Shown: positions 1-6,463 of the stretch, piece after piece | How the letters are laid out: each line of letters begins with the position of its first letter | How positions within the stretch are numbered: the stretch's first letter is position 1 | Origin: Proteobacteria bacterium UBA964 | GTDB lineage: Bacteria > Pseudomonadota > Gammaproteobacteria > Steroidobacterales > Steroidobacteraceae | DNA: 11,130 nt | Assembly: GCA_002292945.1 (NCBI GenBank) | Contig: DBCG01000142.1 | Location: 1-11,130 of the forward strand | Reading direction: 5' to 3' | Notes under the pieces: model-generated | What the model was told of the DNA's origin: nothing | Database searches by the model: none | Seen by the model: only the letters and a program-made list of their open reading frames with translations | Made by a program: the position numbers and the translations under genes

Positions 1-672
1 GCCCAGGAAGGTGTCGCCGTTGGTCGACTTCACCTCGAAGACGCCGTCGCCGATCTCGAGGATCGAGACGTCGAAGGTGCCGCCGCCGAGGTCATACACC
101 GCAACCTTGCGGTCGCCTTTCGCCTTGTCGAGCCCGTAGGCCAAGGCGGCCGCGGTCGGCTCGTTGATGATGCGCTTGACGTTGAGACCAGCGATGCGAC
201 CGGCGTCCTTGGTCGCCTGGCGCTGCGAATCATTGAAGTACGCCGGGACCGTGACCACGGCATCGGTGACCTCTTCGCCGAGGAAATCCTCCGCGGTCTT
301 CTTCATCTTCATGAGCACGCGCGCGGAGATCTCCGGCGGTGCCATCTTCCGACCCTGCGCCTCGACCCAGGCATCGCCGTTGTCGGCCTTGACGATGCGG
401 TAAGGCACCATGCCGATGTCCTTCTGGACGATCTTTTCGTCGAACCGCCGCCCGATGAGCCGCTTCACGGCGTAGAGGGTGTTGGCCGGATTGGTGACCG
501 CCTGGCGCTTGGCCGACTGGCCGACCACCACCTCGTCGTCCTTGGTGAAGGCGACGATGGAGGGCGTGGTGCGATCCCCCTCGCTGTTCTCGATCACGCG
601 CGGCTTGCCACCGTCCATGATCGCGACGCAAGAGTTCGTGGTCCCGAGGTCGATGCCGATGACTTTACCCAT
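1..672 (-). CDS. dnaK: DnaK (Hsp70 chaperone), N-terminal 224 residues, cut by window edge
   Basis: ATP-dependent cytosolic chaperone that works with GrpE and DnaJ. Reading from the ATG at 672 leftwards, the frame stays open to the window edge, so only the first 224 of roughly 640 residues (family length) are present: most of the first half of the ATPase domain. Visible hallmarks are the phosphate-1 loop IGIDLGTTNS (residues 5-14), Lys70 in AVKRLIGRRF, the INEPTAAALAYG segment (169-180) and the phosphate-2 loop YDLGGGTFDVS (193-203) with Thr199, which falls on the same number as the E. coli autophosphorylation site. A GGAG Shine-Dalgarno at 682-685 lies 9 bases before the ATG. The gene follows grpE on the same strand after a 103-base gap holding its own heat-shock promoter. 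dnaJ would be expected next, outside the window. Identification is secure. Confidence 0.98.
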   Translation of the reverse strand, partial: MGKVIGIDLGTTNSCVAIMDGGKPRVIENSEGDRTTPSIVAFTKDDEVVVGQSAKRQAVTNPANTLYAVKRLIGRRFDEKIVQKDIGMVPYRIVKADNGDAWVEAQGRKMAPPEISARVLMKMKKTAEDFLGEEVTDAVVTVPAYFNDSQRQATKDAGRIAGLNVKRIINEPTAAALAYGLDKAKGDRKVAVYDLGGGTFDVSILEIGDGVFEVKSTNGDTFLG

Positions 673-726
673 GATGGTCTGCTCCGCTGCGTTCGTTATG
701 GCCCCTGTGGGGCGCGTATGGCGGTT

Positions 727-758
727 TAAGTGGGGTCGCCCGTGGACGATTCAAGGGG
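727..758 (-). promoter_or_regulatory. Sigma-32 (RpoH) heat-shock promoter of dnaK
   Basis: On the minus strand, CCCCTTGAA (758-750) is followed after 14 bases by CCCCACTTA (735-727). From TTGA to CCCC the gap is 15 bases. The known sigma-32 pattern is CTTGAA with CCCCATnTA 13-15 bases on, and from memory the E. coli dnaK P1 promoter has the same spacing (CCCCTTGA ... CCCCATTTA). Only one base of the -10 departs from that form. Transcription would start near 720, giving a leader of about 48 bases before the dnaK ATG at 672. This lets dnaK be induced apart from hrcA-grpE. Confidence 0.82.
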
Positions 759-775
759 CGGTCGCGACGCGACCG
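759..775 (-). other. Perfect hairpin directly after the grpE stop
   Basis: A perfect 7-bp inverted repeat, CGGTCGC / GCGACCG with a 3-base loop, begins at the base after the grpE stop codon (776-778) and ends at the base before the sigma-32 -35 box. There is no T-run after it, so it is not a standard intrinsic terminator. It may partly reduce read-through from grpE into dnaK or protect the 3' end of the hrcA-grpE message. The structure is seen in the sequence; the role is inference. Confidence 0.5.
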
Positions 776-1318
776 TCAGTCCGGGGCCCGGGCGACGACC
801 ACGCGGGCGGCGCGCAGCAGTCGACCGTTGAGGCTGTAGCCGCGCTGCACCGCGAGCAGCACGGATCCCGGCTCGGCCGTGGCCGAGGGTTGGGCGGCGA
901 CCGCCTCGTGCTGATCGGCATCGAACGGCTGCCCGGTCGGGTCGAGTTCGGTGATGCCGATGCGCTCGAGCGCTTTCTGCAGGAGGCGCAGCGTGGCCGC
1001 CTGCCCCTCGGCGAGCGCCGCCGCATCCGCGCGAGCCGCGTTCTCGACCGCGAGGTCGAGGCTGTCCTTCACCGGCAACAATTCTTGTGCCAGCCGCTCG
1101 ATGCCGAAACGGTGCGCCTGTTCGACATCGCGCTGGGCGCGCTTGCGGACGTTGTCGAGCTCGGCGACCGCACGCAGGTGTTGGTCGCGCTGCTGCTGGC
1201 AGCGCGACTCGGCATCGGCGAGCAGCGCCTTGAGATCGTCCAGCGTCAAACCCTCGCCCGCTTGGGCGGTGGCGGACGACGCGGGATCCGGCGTGTGAGA
1301 CGAGGGGGTGTCAGACAT
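776..1318 (-). CDS. grpE: GrpE, nucleotide exchange factor for DnaK
   Basis: GrpE dimerises and opens the DnaK nucleotide site to release ADP. The 180-residue product has the family layout: a variable polar N-terminus (1-25), a long charged alpha-helix/coiled coil (about 25-85, containing AVAELDNVRKRAQRD) and a C-terminal beta-rich head (about 120-180) with the conserved run ending in VQRGYSLNGRLLRAARVVVA. Length is close to the usual 180-200. The ATG at 1318 has a weak AAGG Shine-Dalgarno about 7 bases upstream. It lies 99 bases downstream of hrcA on the same strand, so the two are probably co-transcribed. dnaK follows with its own promoter. I saw no separate sigma-32 promoter directly before grpE. 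Confidence 0.97.
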   Translation of the reverse strand: MSDTPSSHTPDPASSATAQAGEGLTLDDLKALLADAESRCQQQRDQHLRAVAELDNVRKRAQRDVEQAHRFGIERLAQELLPVKDSLDLAVENAARADAAALAEGQAATLRLLQKALERIGITELDPTGQPFDADQHEAVAAQPSATAEPGSVLLAVQRGYSLNGRLLRAARVVVARAPD

Positions 1319-1357
1319 CAGAAAGCCTTGTAGATCATGGTTTTAGGAGATATCTGC

Positions 1358-1403
1358 CGGACGAAAAGCCGACCGGGCGCAGGTGGCGCGCTACGCGTCA
1401 CCT
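1358..1403 (-). other. hrcA-grpE gap with two possible stem-loops
   Basis: In the 99-base gap between hrcA and grpE, 1381-1403 forms a 10-bp stem with one mismatch and a TAG loop (arms AGGTGACGCG / CGCGCCACCT on the minus strand). 1358-1377 forms a shorter imperfect stem (CCGGTCG / CGTCCGG). Neither has a good T-run. The octamer GATATCTG occurs twice in the gap (near 1350 and near 1406, plus strand). These may be RNA processing or attenuation structures. No CIRCE sequence is present here. Confidence 0.35.
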
Positions 1404-1417
1404 CGGATATCTGGGGG

Positions 1418-2476
1418 TCAGCGGCGGGAATTCAAGGCCGAGCCGAGCAGCCGGGCCGTCATGTCGACGATCGGGATCACGCGCTCGTAGGCCATGCGGG
1501 TCGGGCCGATGACCCCGATCACCCCGAGCACGCCGTCGGTGTCGCTGTAGGGCGCCGTGACGATGCTGCAATCATCGAGCACTTGGTAGCCCGATTCCTG
1601 GCCGATGAAGATCTGCACCCCGTCCGCATGCAGGCTCTGGTCGAGCAGATGCAGGAAGTCGCGCTTCTCGTTGAAGGCCTCGAACAAGCGCTTGAGCTTC
1701 TCGACGCTGGTGAGCTGCGCCGCACCCATCAGGTTGGTCTCGCCGGCGACGATGTACTCGAGGTCGGGACGCGCCGGCTCCGGCGTGAGCACCTGTTGGG
1801 CGAGCGAGATGGCCTCGACCATCAGCGTGTTCATGTGCTGCTGCGCCTCCTGCAGCTGCCGCAGGATCTCCTCACGGGCCTCGGCCGGCGTACGGCCGAT
1901 CATCTGCTCGGTGAGGAATTGGGCGGCGCGGCGCAACTCCTCGGGGCCATGTGCGCGGGGCAGCTGGATGATCCGGTTCTGCACCTCGCGATCGTCGAAC
2001 ACGAGCACGACGAGCACGCGGTTGTCGGAGAGCCCGACGAACTCGAGGTGGGTGAGCCGCGCCAACTGCGGACGCGGCACGGTCACCACGCCCGCGAGCC
2101 GCGTCAGGTTGGAGAGCAGCTGCGACGCGTTGGCGAACAGGGCTTTCGGATCACCGCCCGGCGCCACATCGAGGTGGCGGCGCAACTCGTCGAGGGACGC
2201 CGCATCGACCGGCCGCGAGCGCAGCAGCGTGTCGACGAAAAAACGATAGCCGCGGTCGGTCGGGACACGCCCGGCTGAGGTGTGCGGCGAGGCGACGAAC
2301 CCGAGCGACTCGAGATCCGCCATGACATTGCGGATGGTCGCCGAGGACAGGCTCAGACCCGAATCGCGCGACAACGCCCGAGACCCGACCGGCTGGCCGT
2401 CGCGGATATAGCTCTCGACGAGCACCCGCAGCAGCTGACGGGCGCGTTCGTTGAGCCGTTCATCGTCGTGGGCCAT
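1418..2476 (-). CDS. hrcA: HrcA, heat-inducible transcription repressor
   Basis: HrcA represses chaperone operons by binding CIRCE inverted repeats, and its activity depends on GroEL folding. The product (352 residues from ATG 2476; 355 from a GTG at 2485) has the family's N-terminal winged helix with SSATIRNVMADLESLGF and SPHTSAGRVPTDRGYRFFVD (about residues 45-85), a central domain with LTHLEFVGLSDNRVLVVLV, and a C-terminal part with IFIGQESG and GVIGVIGPTRMAYERVIP. Length is normal (about 340-360). I prefer the ATG because a possible -35 (TTGACG, 2513-2508) would put its -10 on top of the GTG, but neither start has a clear Shine-Dalgarno. It heads the hrcA-grpE-dnaK cluster, divergent from nadK. 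No CIRCE is visible in this window, so its targets (perhaps groESL) probably lie elsewhere. Confidence 0.97.
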   Translation of the reverse strand: MAHDDERLNERARQLLRVLVESYIRDGQPVGSRALSRDSGLSLSSATIRNVMADLESLGFVASPHTSAGRVPTDRGYRFFVDTLLRSRPVDAASLDELRRHLDVAPGGDPKALFANASQLLSNLTRLAGVVTVPRPQLARLTHLEFVGLSDNRVLVVLVFDDREVQNRIIQLPRAHGPEELRRAAQFLTEQMIGRTPAEAREEILRQLQEAQQHMNTLMVEAISLAQQVLTPEPARPDLEYIVAGETNLMGAAQLTSVEKLKRLFEAFNEKRDFLHLLDQSLHADGVQIFIGQESGYQVLDDCSIVTAPYSDTDGVLGVIGVIGPTRMAYERVIPIVDMTARLLGSALNSRR

Positions 2477-2485
2477 GCCCGTCAC

Positions 2486-2513
2486 GCTACAGAGCCATGT
2501 GGAATTGCGTCAA
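2486..2513 (-). promoter_or_regulatory. Possible sigma-70 promoter for hrcA
   Basis: On the minus strand TTGACG (2513-2508) is a good -35 box. The -10 position 16 bases on reads TGTAGC (2491-2486), matching 3 of 6. It resembles a sigma-32 -35 (CTTGACG) too, but no CCCCAT-type -10 follows. If real, transcription would start within a few bases of the hrcA ATG at 2476, giving an almost leaderless message. Weak call. Confidence 0.3.
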
Positions 2514-2530
2514 GACACCCGTAATGCAGG

Positions 2531-2558
2531 TTGGTCGCGGACAGCGCGGCATGATAAA
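2531..2558 (+). promoter_or_regulatory. Possible promoter for nadK-recN
   Basis: TTGGTC (2531-2536) and GATAAA (2553-2558) are separated by 16 bases in the only AT-rich patch of the hrcA-nadK gap. Transcription would start near 2565, downstream of the possible nadK starts at 2497 and 2551 and upstream of the ATG at 2584, which supports that start. Each box matches the consensus only partly. Confidence 0.35.
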
Positions 2559-2583
2559 AACAGAGCCTCCTTTCCGGTGCCCC

Positions 2584-3474
2584 ATGCCCCCCATCCACCG
2601 CTGCGCCCTCGTCACCCGTTTCGCCGATGCCCGCGCCACCGACAGCGCGGCGGTGTTGGCGCGCCACCTCGCCGCGCGCGGTGTCGCCGTCCTCGCGCCC
2701 GCCGAGGAAGCCGAGCGTCTCGCCGGCGTGGAGGCCGAGTTCCTGCCGGAGTCCTCGCTGGTCGCACAAGCCGGGCTCGTGGTGGCGATCGGCGGCGATG
2801 GCACCCTGCTCTACGCCGCGGGTCTCGTCGCCCAGCGCGGCACCCCGCTGCTCGGCGTCAACCGCGGTCGCCTCGGCTTCCTCACCGATGTCCTGCCGGA
2901 GGACATACTCGCGAGCGTCGATGCCGCGCTCGAGGGTCGCTGCGCAGAGGATCAACGACCGCTGCTCATCGCCGAGATCCACTGCGCCTCGGGCGGCACC
3001 CTCAGCGGCCTCGCGCTCAACGACATCGTGCTGCAGAAAGGCCAGAGCGGCCACCTGATCGACTTCGAGACCTGGATCGACGGGCGCTTCGTCAACACCC
3101 ACGGCGGCGACGGCCTCGTGGTCGCCACCGCCACGGGCTCCACGGCCTATGCGCTCTCCTGCGGCGGACCCATCATCGAGCCCTCGCTCGATGTGGTCGT
3201 GGTCACCCCCATCTGCCCGCACACCCTCTCCGACCGCCCCATCGTGGTCTCCGGTCGCGCGAGCATCGAGGTCCGTCTGGTCGACCGCCCGGATTCGACT
3301 GCGTCGGTCACCTGCGACGGCCGCGCACTCGGCGCCCTCGAACCCGGTGACCGGCTGGTCATCCGACCGGCCGCCTCGCGCCTGACCCTGCTGCATCCCC
3401 CGGGCTACGACTATTACCGCTTGCTGCGCAGCAAGCTCAACTGGGGGCGTCGCGCCTTCGACCCCCCGGCCTGA
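2584..3474 (+). CDS. nadK: NAD kinase (ATP-NAD kinase)
   Basis: Phosphorylates NAD+ to NADP+, the only de novo route to NADP in most bacteria; cytosolic. The 296-residue product from ATG 2584 matches the usual length (about 290-300). Motifs in order: AIGGDGTLL with G70-G71-D72-G73 (Asp72 is the catalytic residue of the family), GVNRGRLGFLTD (91-102), LNDIVLQKG (Asn146-Asp147), THGGDGLVVATATGSTAYAL (NAD-binding core around 172-191) and CPHTLSDRPIVV. The open frame extends upstream to ATGs at 2497 and 2551, but the added residues do not look like the family and would precede the likely promoter. No good Shine-Dalgarno is seen. recN starts 19 bases after the stop on the same strand, so the two are likely one operon. 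Confidence 0.97.
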   Translation: MPPIHRCALVTRFADARATDSAAVLARHLAARGVAVLAPAEEAERLAGVEAEFLPESSLVAQAGLVVAIGGDGTLLYAAGLVAQRGTPLLGVNRGRLGFLTDVLPEDILASVDAALEGRCAEDQRPLLIAEIHCASGGTLSGLALNDIVLQKGQSGHLIDFETWIDGRFVNTHGGDGLVVATATGSTAYALSCGGPIIEPSLDVVVVTPICPHTLSDRPIVVSGRASIEVRLVDRPDSTASVTCDGRALGALEPGDRLVIRPAASRLTLLHPPGYDYYRLLRSKLNWGRRAFDPPA

Positions 3475-3493
3475 CCCGAGACCGCCGACCGAC

Positions 3494-5284
3494 ATGCTCA
3501 CCCACCTGCAGATCCGGGATTTCGCGATCATCGATGCCGTCGAAGTCGAACTGCACGACGGTCTGACCGTGCTCACCGGCGAGACCGGCGCCGGAAAGTC
3601 CATCCTCGTCGACGCGCTGCAGCTCGCCGTGGGCGCTCGAGCAGGCACCGAGGTCATCCGCCACGACGCGGCCCGCGCAGAGATCGCCGCCACCTTCGAC
3701 CTACGCGCCGCCGACCCCGCGGTGCGCGGCTGGCTCACCGAGCAGAGCATCGAGGCCGACGACGAGCTCGTCGTGCGCCGCGTGATCACCCGTGAAGGCA
3801 AGTCGCGCGCCTACCTCAATGGCCAGCAAGTCCCCATACAAGGCTTGCGCGAAGTCGGCGCCCTGCTCGCCGAGATCCACGGTCAGCACGAGTTCCAGTC
3901 GCTGCTCAAGCCTGCGGCCCAGCGGCGCCTGCTCGACGCTTATGCGGGCAGCGAGTCGCTCGCGACCGCGCTCGCGAGCCTGCATCGCGAGCGGCTCGAT
4001 CGCTCCTCGGCGCTCACCCAGCTCGAGGACGATGCGCGCGACCGCCACGATCGCCTCGACCTGCTGCGTCACATGGTGGGCGAACTCGACGCGCTTGGCC
4101 TGCAGGCCGACGAACTGCCCGCACTCGCGGCCGAGCGATCCCGGCTCGCCAACACCGGACGGCTCGCAGAGACCGCCCGTGCCGCCCTCGAACTGCTCTA
4201 CGACGCCGAGACCGGCAGCGCCCAAGCCCAAGCCGCACGAGCGCTCGGTCTGCTGCGCCAAGGCGCGACGCTCGATGCACGGCTCGGCGATCTGCTGCAC
4301 GGCCTCGACGAGGCCGTCGGTGGTTTGACCGAGGCGGGTCGCGGTCTGACGCGCTATCTCGATGGCCTCGAAGCAGATCCCACCCGGCAGGAACAGATCG
4401 AGCAACGCCTCGCGATGATCGAGTCACTGGCGCGCAAACACCGCGTCGCGCCCGGCGAGCTGCCGAACAAGGCGACGGAGCTGCACGCCGAGCTCGCGCG
4501 GCTCGACGGGGTCGGCCAAGGCTTGGAAAGCCTGCGTGCCGCCGTCAGCGCAGCCGTGCAGGCTTGGCAACGATGCGCAGAGCAGCTCTCCGCAGCACGA
4601 CAGCGCGCCGCGAAGGAGCTCGGCACCGCCATCAGCGCGCGCATGCAGACGCTCGGTATGGCAGGCGGTCGTTTCGAGGTCGCGCTGCAGCCGATCGCTG
4701 CCGAAGCCACCCTCACCACACCTGCCGGCCTCGAGGACGTCGAGTTCTTGGTGTCGGCCAACGCCGGCCAACCGCCGCGGCCGCTGGCGCGTATCGCCTC
4801 CGGCGGCGAGCTCTCGCGCCTCTCCCTCGCCGTGCAGGTCACGCTCGCAGGCCGCTCGACCCGCAGCGACGACGCGGCCAGACCTGCCCGGCTGCGGACT
4901 TGCATGGTGTTCGATGAAGTCGATTCCGGCGTGGGCGGTGCGGTCGCCGAGATCGTCGGCCGGGAACTCGCCTCGCTCGGCCGCGGCACCCAAGTACTTT
5001 GCGTGACCCACCTGCCTCAGGTCGCCGCCCTCGCCGACCGGCACCTGCGCATCTCGAAGCTCACCGACGGCCGCACCACCCGGACCCAGGTCACGCCGCT
5101 TGCGGGCGCGACCCGCATCGAAGAGGTCGCGCGGATGCTCGGCGGGATCGACATCACCGCCACGGCTCGCGAGCACGCCGCAGAGATGCTCGAGGCCGGC
5201 TCGCGCCTCAGCCCTTCGGCGCCGAGCGGTGCGGACACTCCTGCCGGCGGCAGTGCCCGTAGATCACGAGGGCGTGCTCGCTGA
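3494..5284 (+). CDS. recN: RecN, SMC-like DNA double-strand-break repair ATPase
   Basis: RecN is recruited early to double-strand breaks and tethers or aligns DNA for RecA-dependent repair. The 596-residue product has the split ABC-type ATPase of SMC proteins: Walker A GETGAGKS (residues 29-36) at the N-terminus, a long Ala/Arg/Leu/Glu-rich coiled-coil region (about 155-395), then the signature ASGGELSR (435-442), Walker B MVFDEVDSGVGG (471-482, Asp474-Glu475) and the D-loop/switch region VLCVTHLPQVAALADRH. The C-terminus ends in a basic, low-complexity tail (GGSARRSRGRAR), making it about 40 residues longer than the E. coli protein. Those last codons overlap the 3' end of fur on the other strand. 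It follows nadK closely. I did not find a convincing LexA box just upstream, so SOS control, if any, would act at the nadK promoter. Confidence 0.98.
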   Translation: MLTHLQIRDFAIIDAVEVELHDGLTVLTGETGAGKSILVDALQLAVGARAGTEVIRHDAARAEIAATFDLRAADPAVRGWLTEQSIEADDELVVRRVITREGKSRAYLNGQQVPIQGLREVGALLAEIHGQHEFQSLLKPAAQRRLLDAYAGSESLATALASLHRERLDRSSALTQLEDDARDRHDRLDLLRHMVGELDALGLQADELPALAAERSRLANTGRLAETARAALELLYDAETGSAQAQAARALGLLRQGATLDARLGDLLHGLDEAVGGLTEAGRGLTRYLDGLEADPTRQEQIEQRLAMIESLARKHRVAPGELPNKATELHAELARLDGVGQGLESLRAAVSAAVQAWQRCAEQLSAARQRAAKELGTAISARMQTLGMAGGRFEVALQPIAAEATLTTPAGLEDVEFLVSANAGQPPRPLARIASGGELSRLSLAVQVTLAGRSTRSDDAARPARLRTCMVFDEVDSGVGGAVAEIVGRELASLGRGTQVLCVTHLPQVAALADRHLRISKLTDGRTTRTQVTPLAGATRIEEVARMLGGIDITATAREHAAEMLEAGSRLSPSAPSGADTPAGGSARRSRGRAR

Positions 5285-5642
5285 TCTCGAAGCCGAGCCG
5301 ACCCGCGACCGCCGTCTGGCGCTCCTCGATGCCCGCGTCCATGAATTCCTCCACATGCCCGCAGTCGAGGCAGAGGATGTGGTCGTGGTGCGCCCCCTCG
5401 TTCAACTCGAAGACCGCCATCCCGTCAGCGAAGTGATGCCGCGTGACGAGACCCGCCGCCTCGAACTGCGTGAGCACTCGATACACCGTGGCAAGACCGA
5501 TGTCCTCTCGCAGCTCGGCAAGCCGTCGGTAGATGTCCTCAGCCGAGAGATGACGGGTGCCACTGCTCTCGAGGATGTCGAGGATCTTCACGCGCGGGAG
5601 CGTGACCTTCAATCCAGCCTTGCGCAGATCCTTGCTTTCCAC
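5208..5642 (-). CDS. fur: Fur, ferric uptake regulator
   Basis: Fe(II)-dependent dimeric repressor of iron uptake genes. The 144-residue product starts at GTG 5642 and aligns from its first residues with the typical LKKAGLKVTLPR opening (here LRKAGLKVTLPR, 6-17). The N-terminal winged helix carries SAEDIYRRL and the recognition-helix run IGLATVYRVLTQFEAAGLV (48-66). Metal-binding residues of the family are present: His31, Glu79, HHDH (85-88), Cys91 and Cys94 in CLDCG, plus Cys131 and Cys136 near the end. Length is normal. An AAGGGA Shine-Dalgarno lies about 10 bases before the GTG. It is divergent from bamE with a 46-base gap and converges on recN with a 77-base coding overlap. The same fur/bamE (omlA) divergent pairing is known in Pseudomonas and Xanthomonas. 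Confidence 0.98.
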   Translation of the reverse strand: MESKDLRKAGLKVTLPRVKILDILESSGTRHLSAEDIYRRLAELREDIGLATVYRVLTQFEAAGLVTRHHFADGMAVFELNEGAHHDHILCLDCGHVEEFMDAGIEERQTAVAGRLGFEISEHALVIYGHCRRQECPHRSAPKG

Positions 5643-5687
5643 GAGCGGGGTGTCCCTTTAGGGTTCGGAGGTCAGGGTTTGGAGTAG

Positions 5688-5697
5688 AATGGCCATT
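5688..5697. promoter_or_regulatory. Palindrome at the divergent fur/bamE starts
   Basis: AATGGCCATT is a perfect 10-bp palindrome covering the bamE start region. On the minus strand it lies next to CATAAT (5700-5695), a possible -10 for fur, though I see no good -35. The arms vaguely resemble half of a Fur box (AATGAT-type) but the match is poor. It may be an operator shared by both genes or chance. Confidence 0.25.
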
Positions 5698-6171
5698 ATG
5701 AGCCACGCCCCCCTCGCCGCTCCAGAATCCTCGACCGTCCGCTCGTCCCTGACGGGCCGAGCGCTTTGGCTGTCCGCGCTGTTGATCCTCTTGCTGCCGA
5801 CCGGCGGTTGCGTCTACCGCATGGCCGTCCAGCAGGGCAATTTCCTCGACGCTCGGCAAGTGACCCAGGTGCAGGTCGGCATGACCCGCGCTCAGGTGCG
5901 ATTCCTGCTCGGGACGCCGATGCTGCCCGATGCCTTCGACAACGACCGCTGGGACTATCTCTACACGCTGCAGGTCCGCGCCCTGAAGAAACCGCAGCGC
6001 CAACGGCTGACCGTGTTCTTCGAGGGCGACAAGGTCGCGCGCATCGAGAACGATGGCGCCCCGACCGAAGTGCCGAAGGAGCTGCAGCCCGCCGTCGCGG
6101 AACCCGCCGTCATCCCCCCGTCGACCCCGTCGCCCACGACGCCGGCACCGACGACCTTGGCGCCTACCTGA
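5689..6171 (+). CDS. bamE: BamE (SmpA/OmlA), outer-membrane assembly lipoprotein
   Basis: Lipoprotein subunit of the Bam complex, which inserts beta-barrel proteins into the outer membrane. The product has a lipoprotein signal: polar N-terminus, hydrophobic run ALWLSALLILLLP (about 25-37) and a lipobox LPTGGC ending at Cys41, the probable lipidation site. The mature part shows the family motifs VQVGMTRAQVRFLLGTP and NDRWDYLY. Two starts are possible, ATG 5689 (GGAG 4 bases upstream) and ATG 5698 (13 bases); both keep the signal peptide intact. At 160 residues it is longer than the E. coli protein (113) because of a Pro/Thr/Ala-rich tail (about 125-160, with PSTPSPTTPAPTT). Its last 8 bases overlap the end of rnfH on the other strand. 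Confidence 0.96.
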   Translation: MAIMSHAPLAAPESSTVRSSLTGRALWLSALLILLLPTGGCVYRMAVQQGNFLDARQVTQVQVGMTRAQVRFLLGTPMLPDAFDNDRWDYLYTLQVRALKKPQRQRLTVFFEGDKVARIENDGAPTEVPKELQPAVAEPAVIPPSTPSPTTPAPTTLAPT

Positions 6172-6463
6172 TCGCGGTGGCGCGCGCTCGGCGCGCCGCC
6201 TTGGGATCGACGATCAGCGATCGGTAGAGCTCGACCCGGTCACCGTCCTGCAGGCGCCGATCGCGGCCGCAGATCTCGCCGAAGATCCCGACAAGCCCCG
6301 TCTGCCACTCGGCCGCTTCCGCGACCGACCGCGCCGTGTCGCTCTGTGCACGCAACGCCGAGCGCGCGGCCTCCAAGGCGTCCGCCACCGTTGCGCCCTC
6401 TGGCAGTTCGAGTCCGAGCACACCCTGCCAGGCGTCCCACGCCGCCGCGAACGCGCAGCGCAT
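6164..6463 (-). CDS. rnfH: RnfH/RatB family small beta-grasp protein
   Basis: A 99-residue member of the RnfH (UPF0125) family, called RatB in E. coli, with a ubiquitin-like fold and no settled function. Family features seen: LELPEGATVADALEAAR (about 18-34), VGIFGEICGRDRRLQDGDRVE (about 58-78) and the closing YRSLIVDPKAARRAR. The first residues (MRCAFAAAWDAWQ) replace the usual short beta-strand VEVVYALP, so the N-terminus is somewhat diverged. The ATG shares one base with the ratA stop (TGATG), which indicates translational coupling. The pair ratA-rnfH is conserved between bamE and smpB in E. coli. Although the pair was once described as a toxin-antitoxin, the antitoxin role of RatB is not well supported. 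Confidence 0.9.
   Translation of the reverse strand: MRCAFAAAWDAWQGVLGLELPEGATVADALEAARSALRAQSDTARSVAEAAEWQTGLVGIFGEICGRDRRLQDGDRVELYRSLIVDPKAARRARATAIR

Noticed and set aside
479..1333. 284-codon open frame on the plus strand antisense to dnaK and grpE
   Set aside because: Both minus-strand genes are recognised with all motifs; this frame is a shadow caused by high GC.
2497..2583. Earlier nadK starts (2497, 2551)
   Set aside because: The added residues do not resemble the NAD kinase N-terminus, and the only plausible promoter lies between them and 2584.
2482..3801. 439-codon open frame on the minus strand across nadK and the start of recN
   Set aside because: It is antisense to two clearly conserved genes, and its repetitive Ala/Gly/Arg/Asp content is typical of long chance frames in GC-rich DNA.
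5471..5480. GCACTC inside fur and again at 10464-10469, as possible CIRCE half sites
   Set aside because: No matching GAGTGC arm at the CIRCE spacing; the first is inside coding sequence and neither precedes a chaperone gene.
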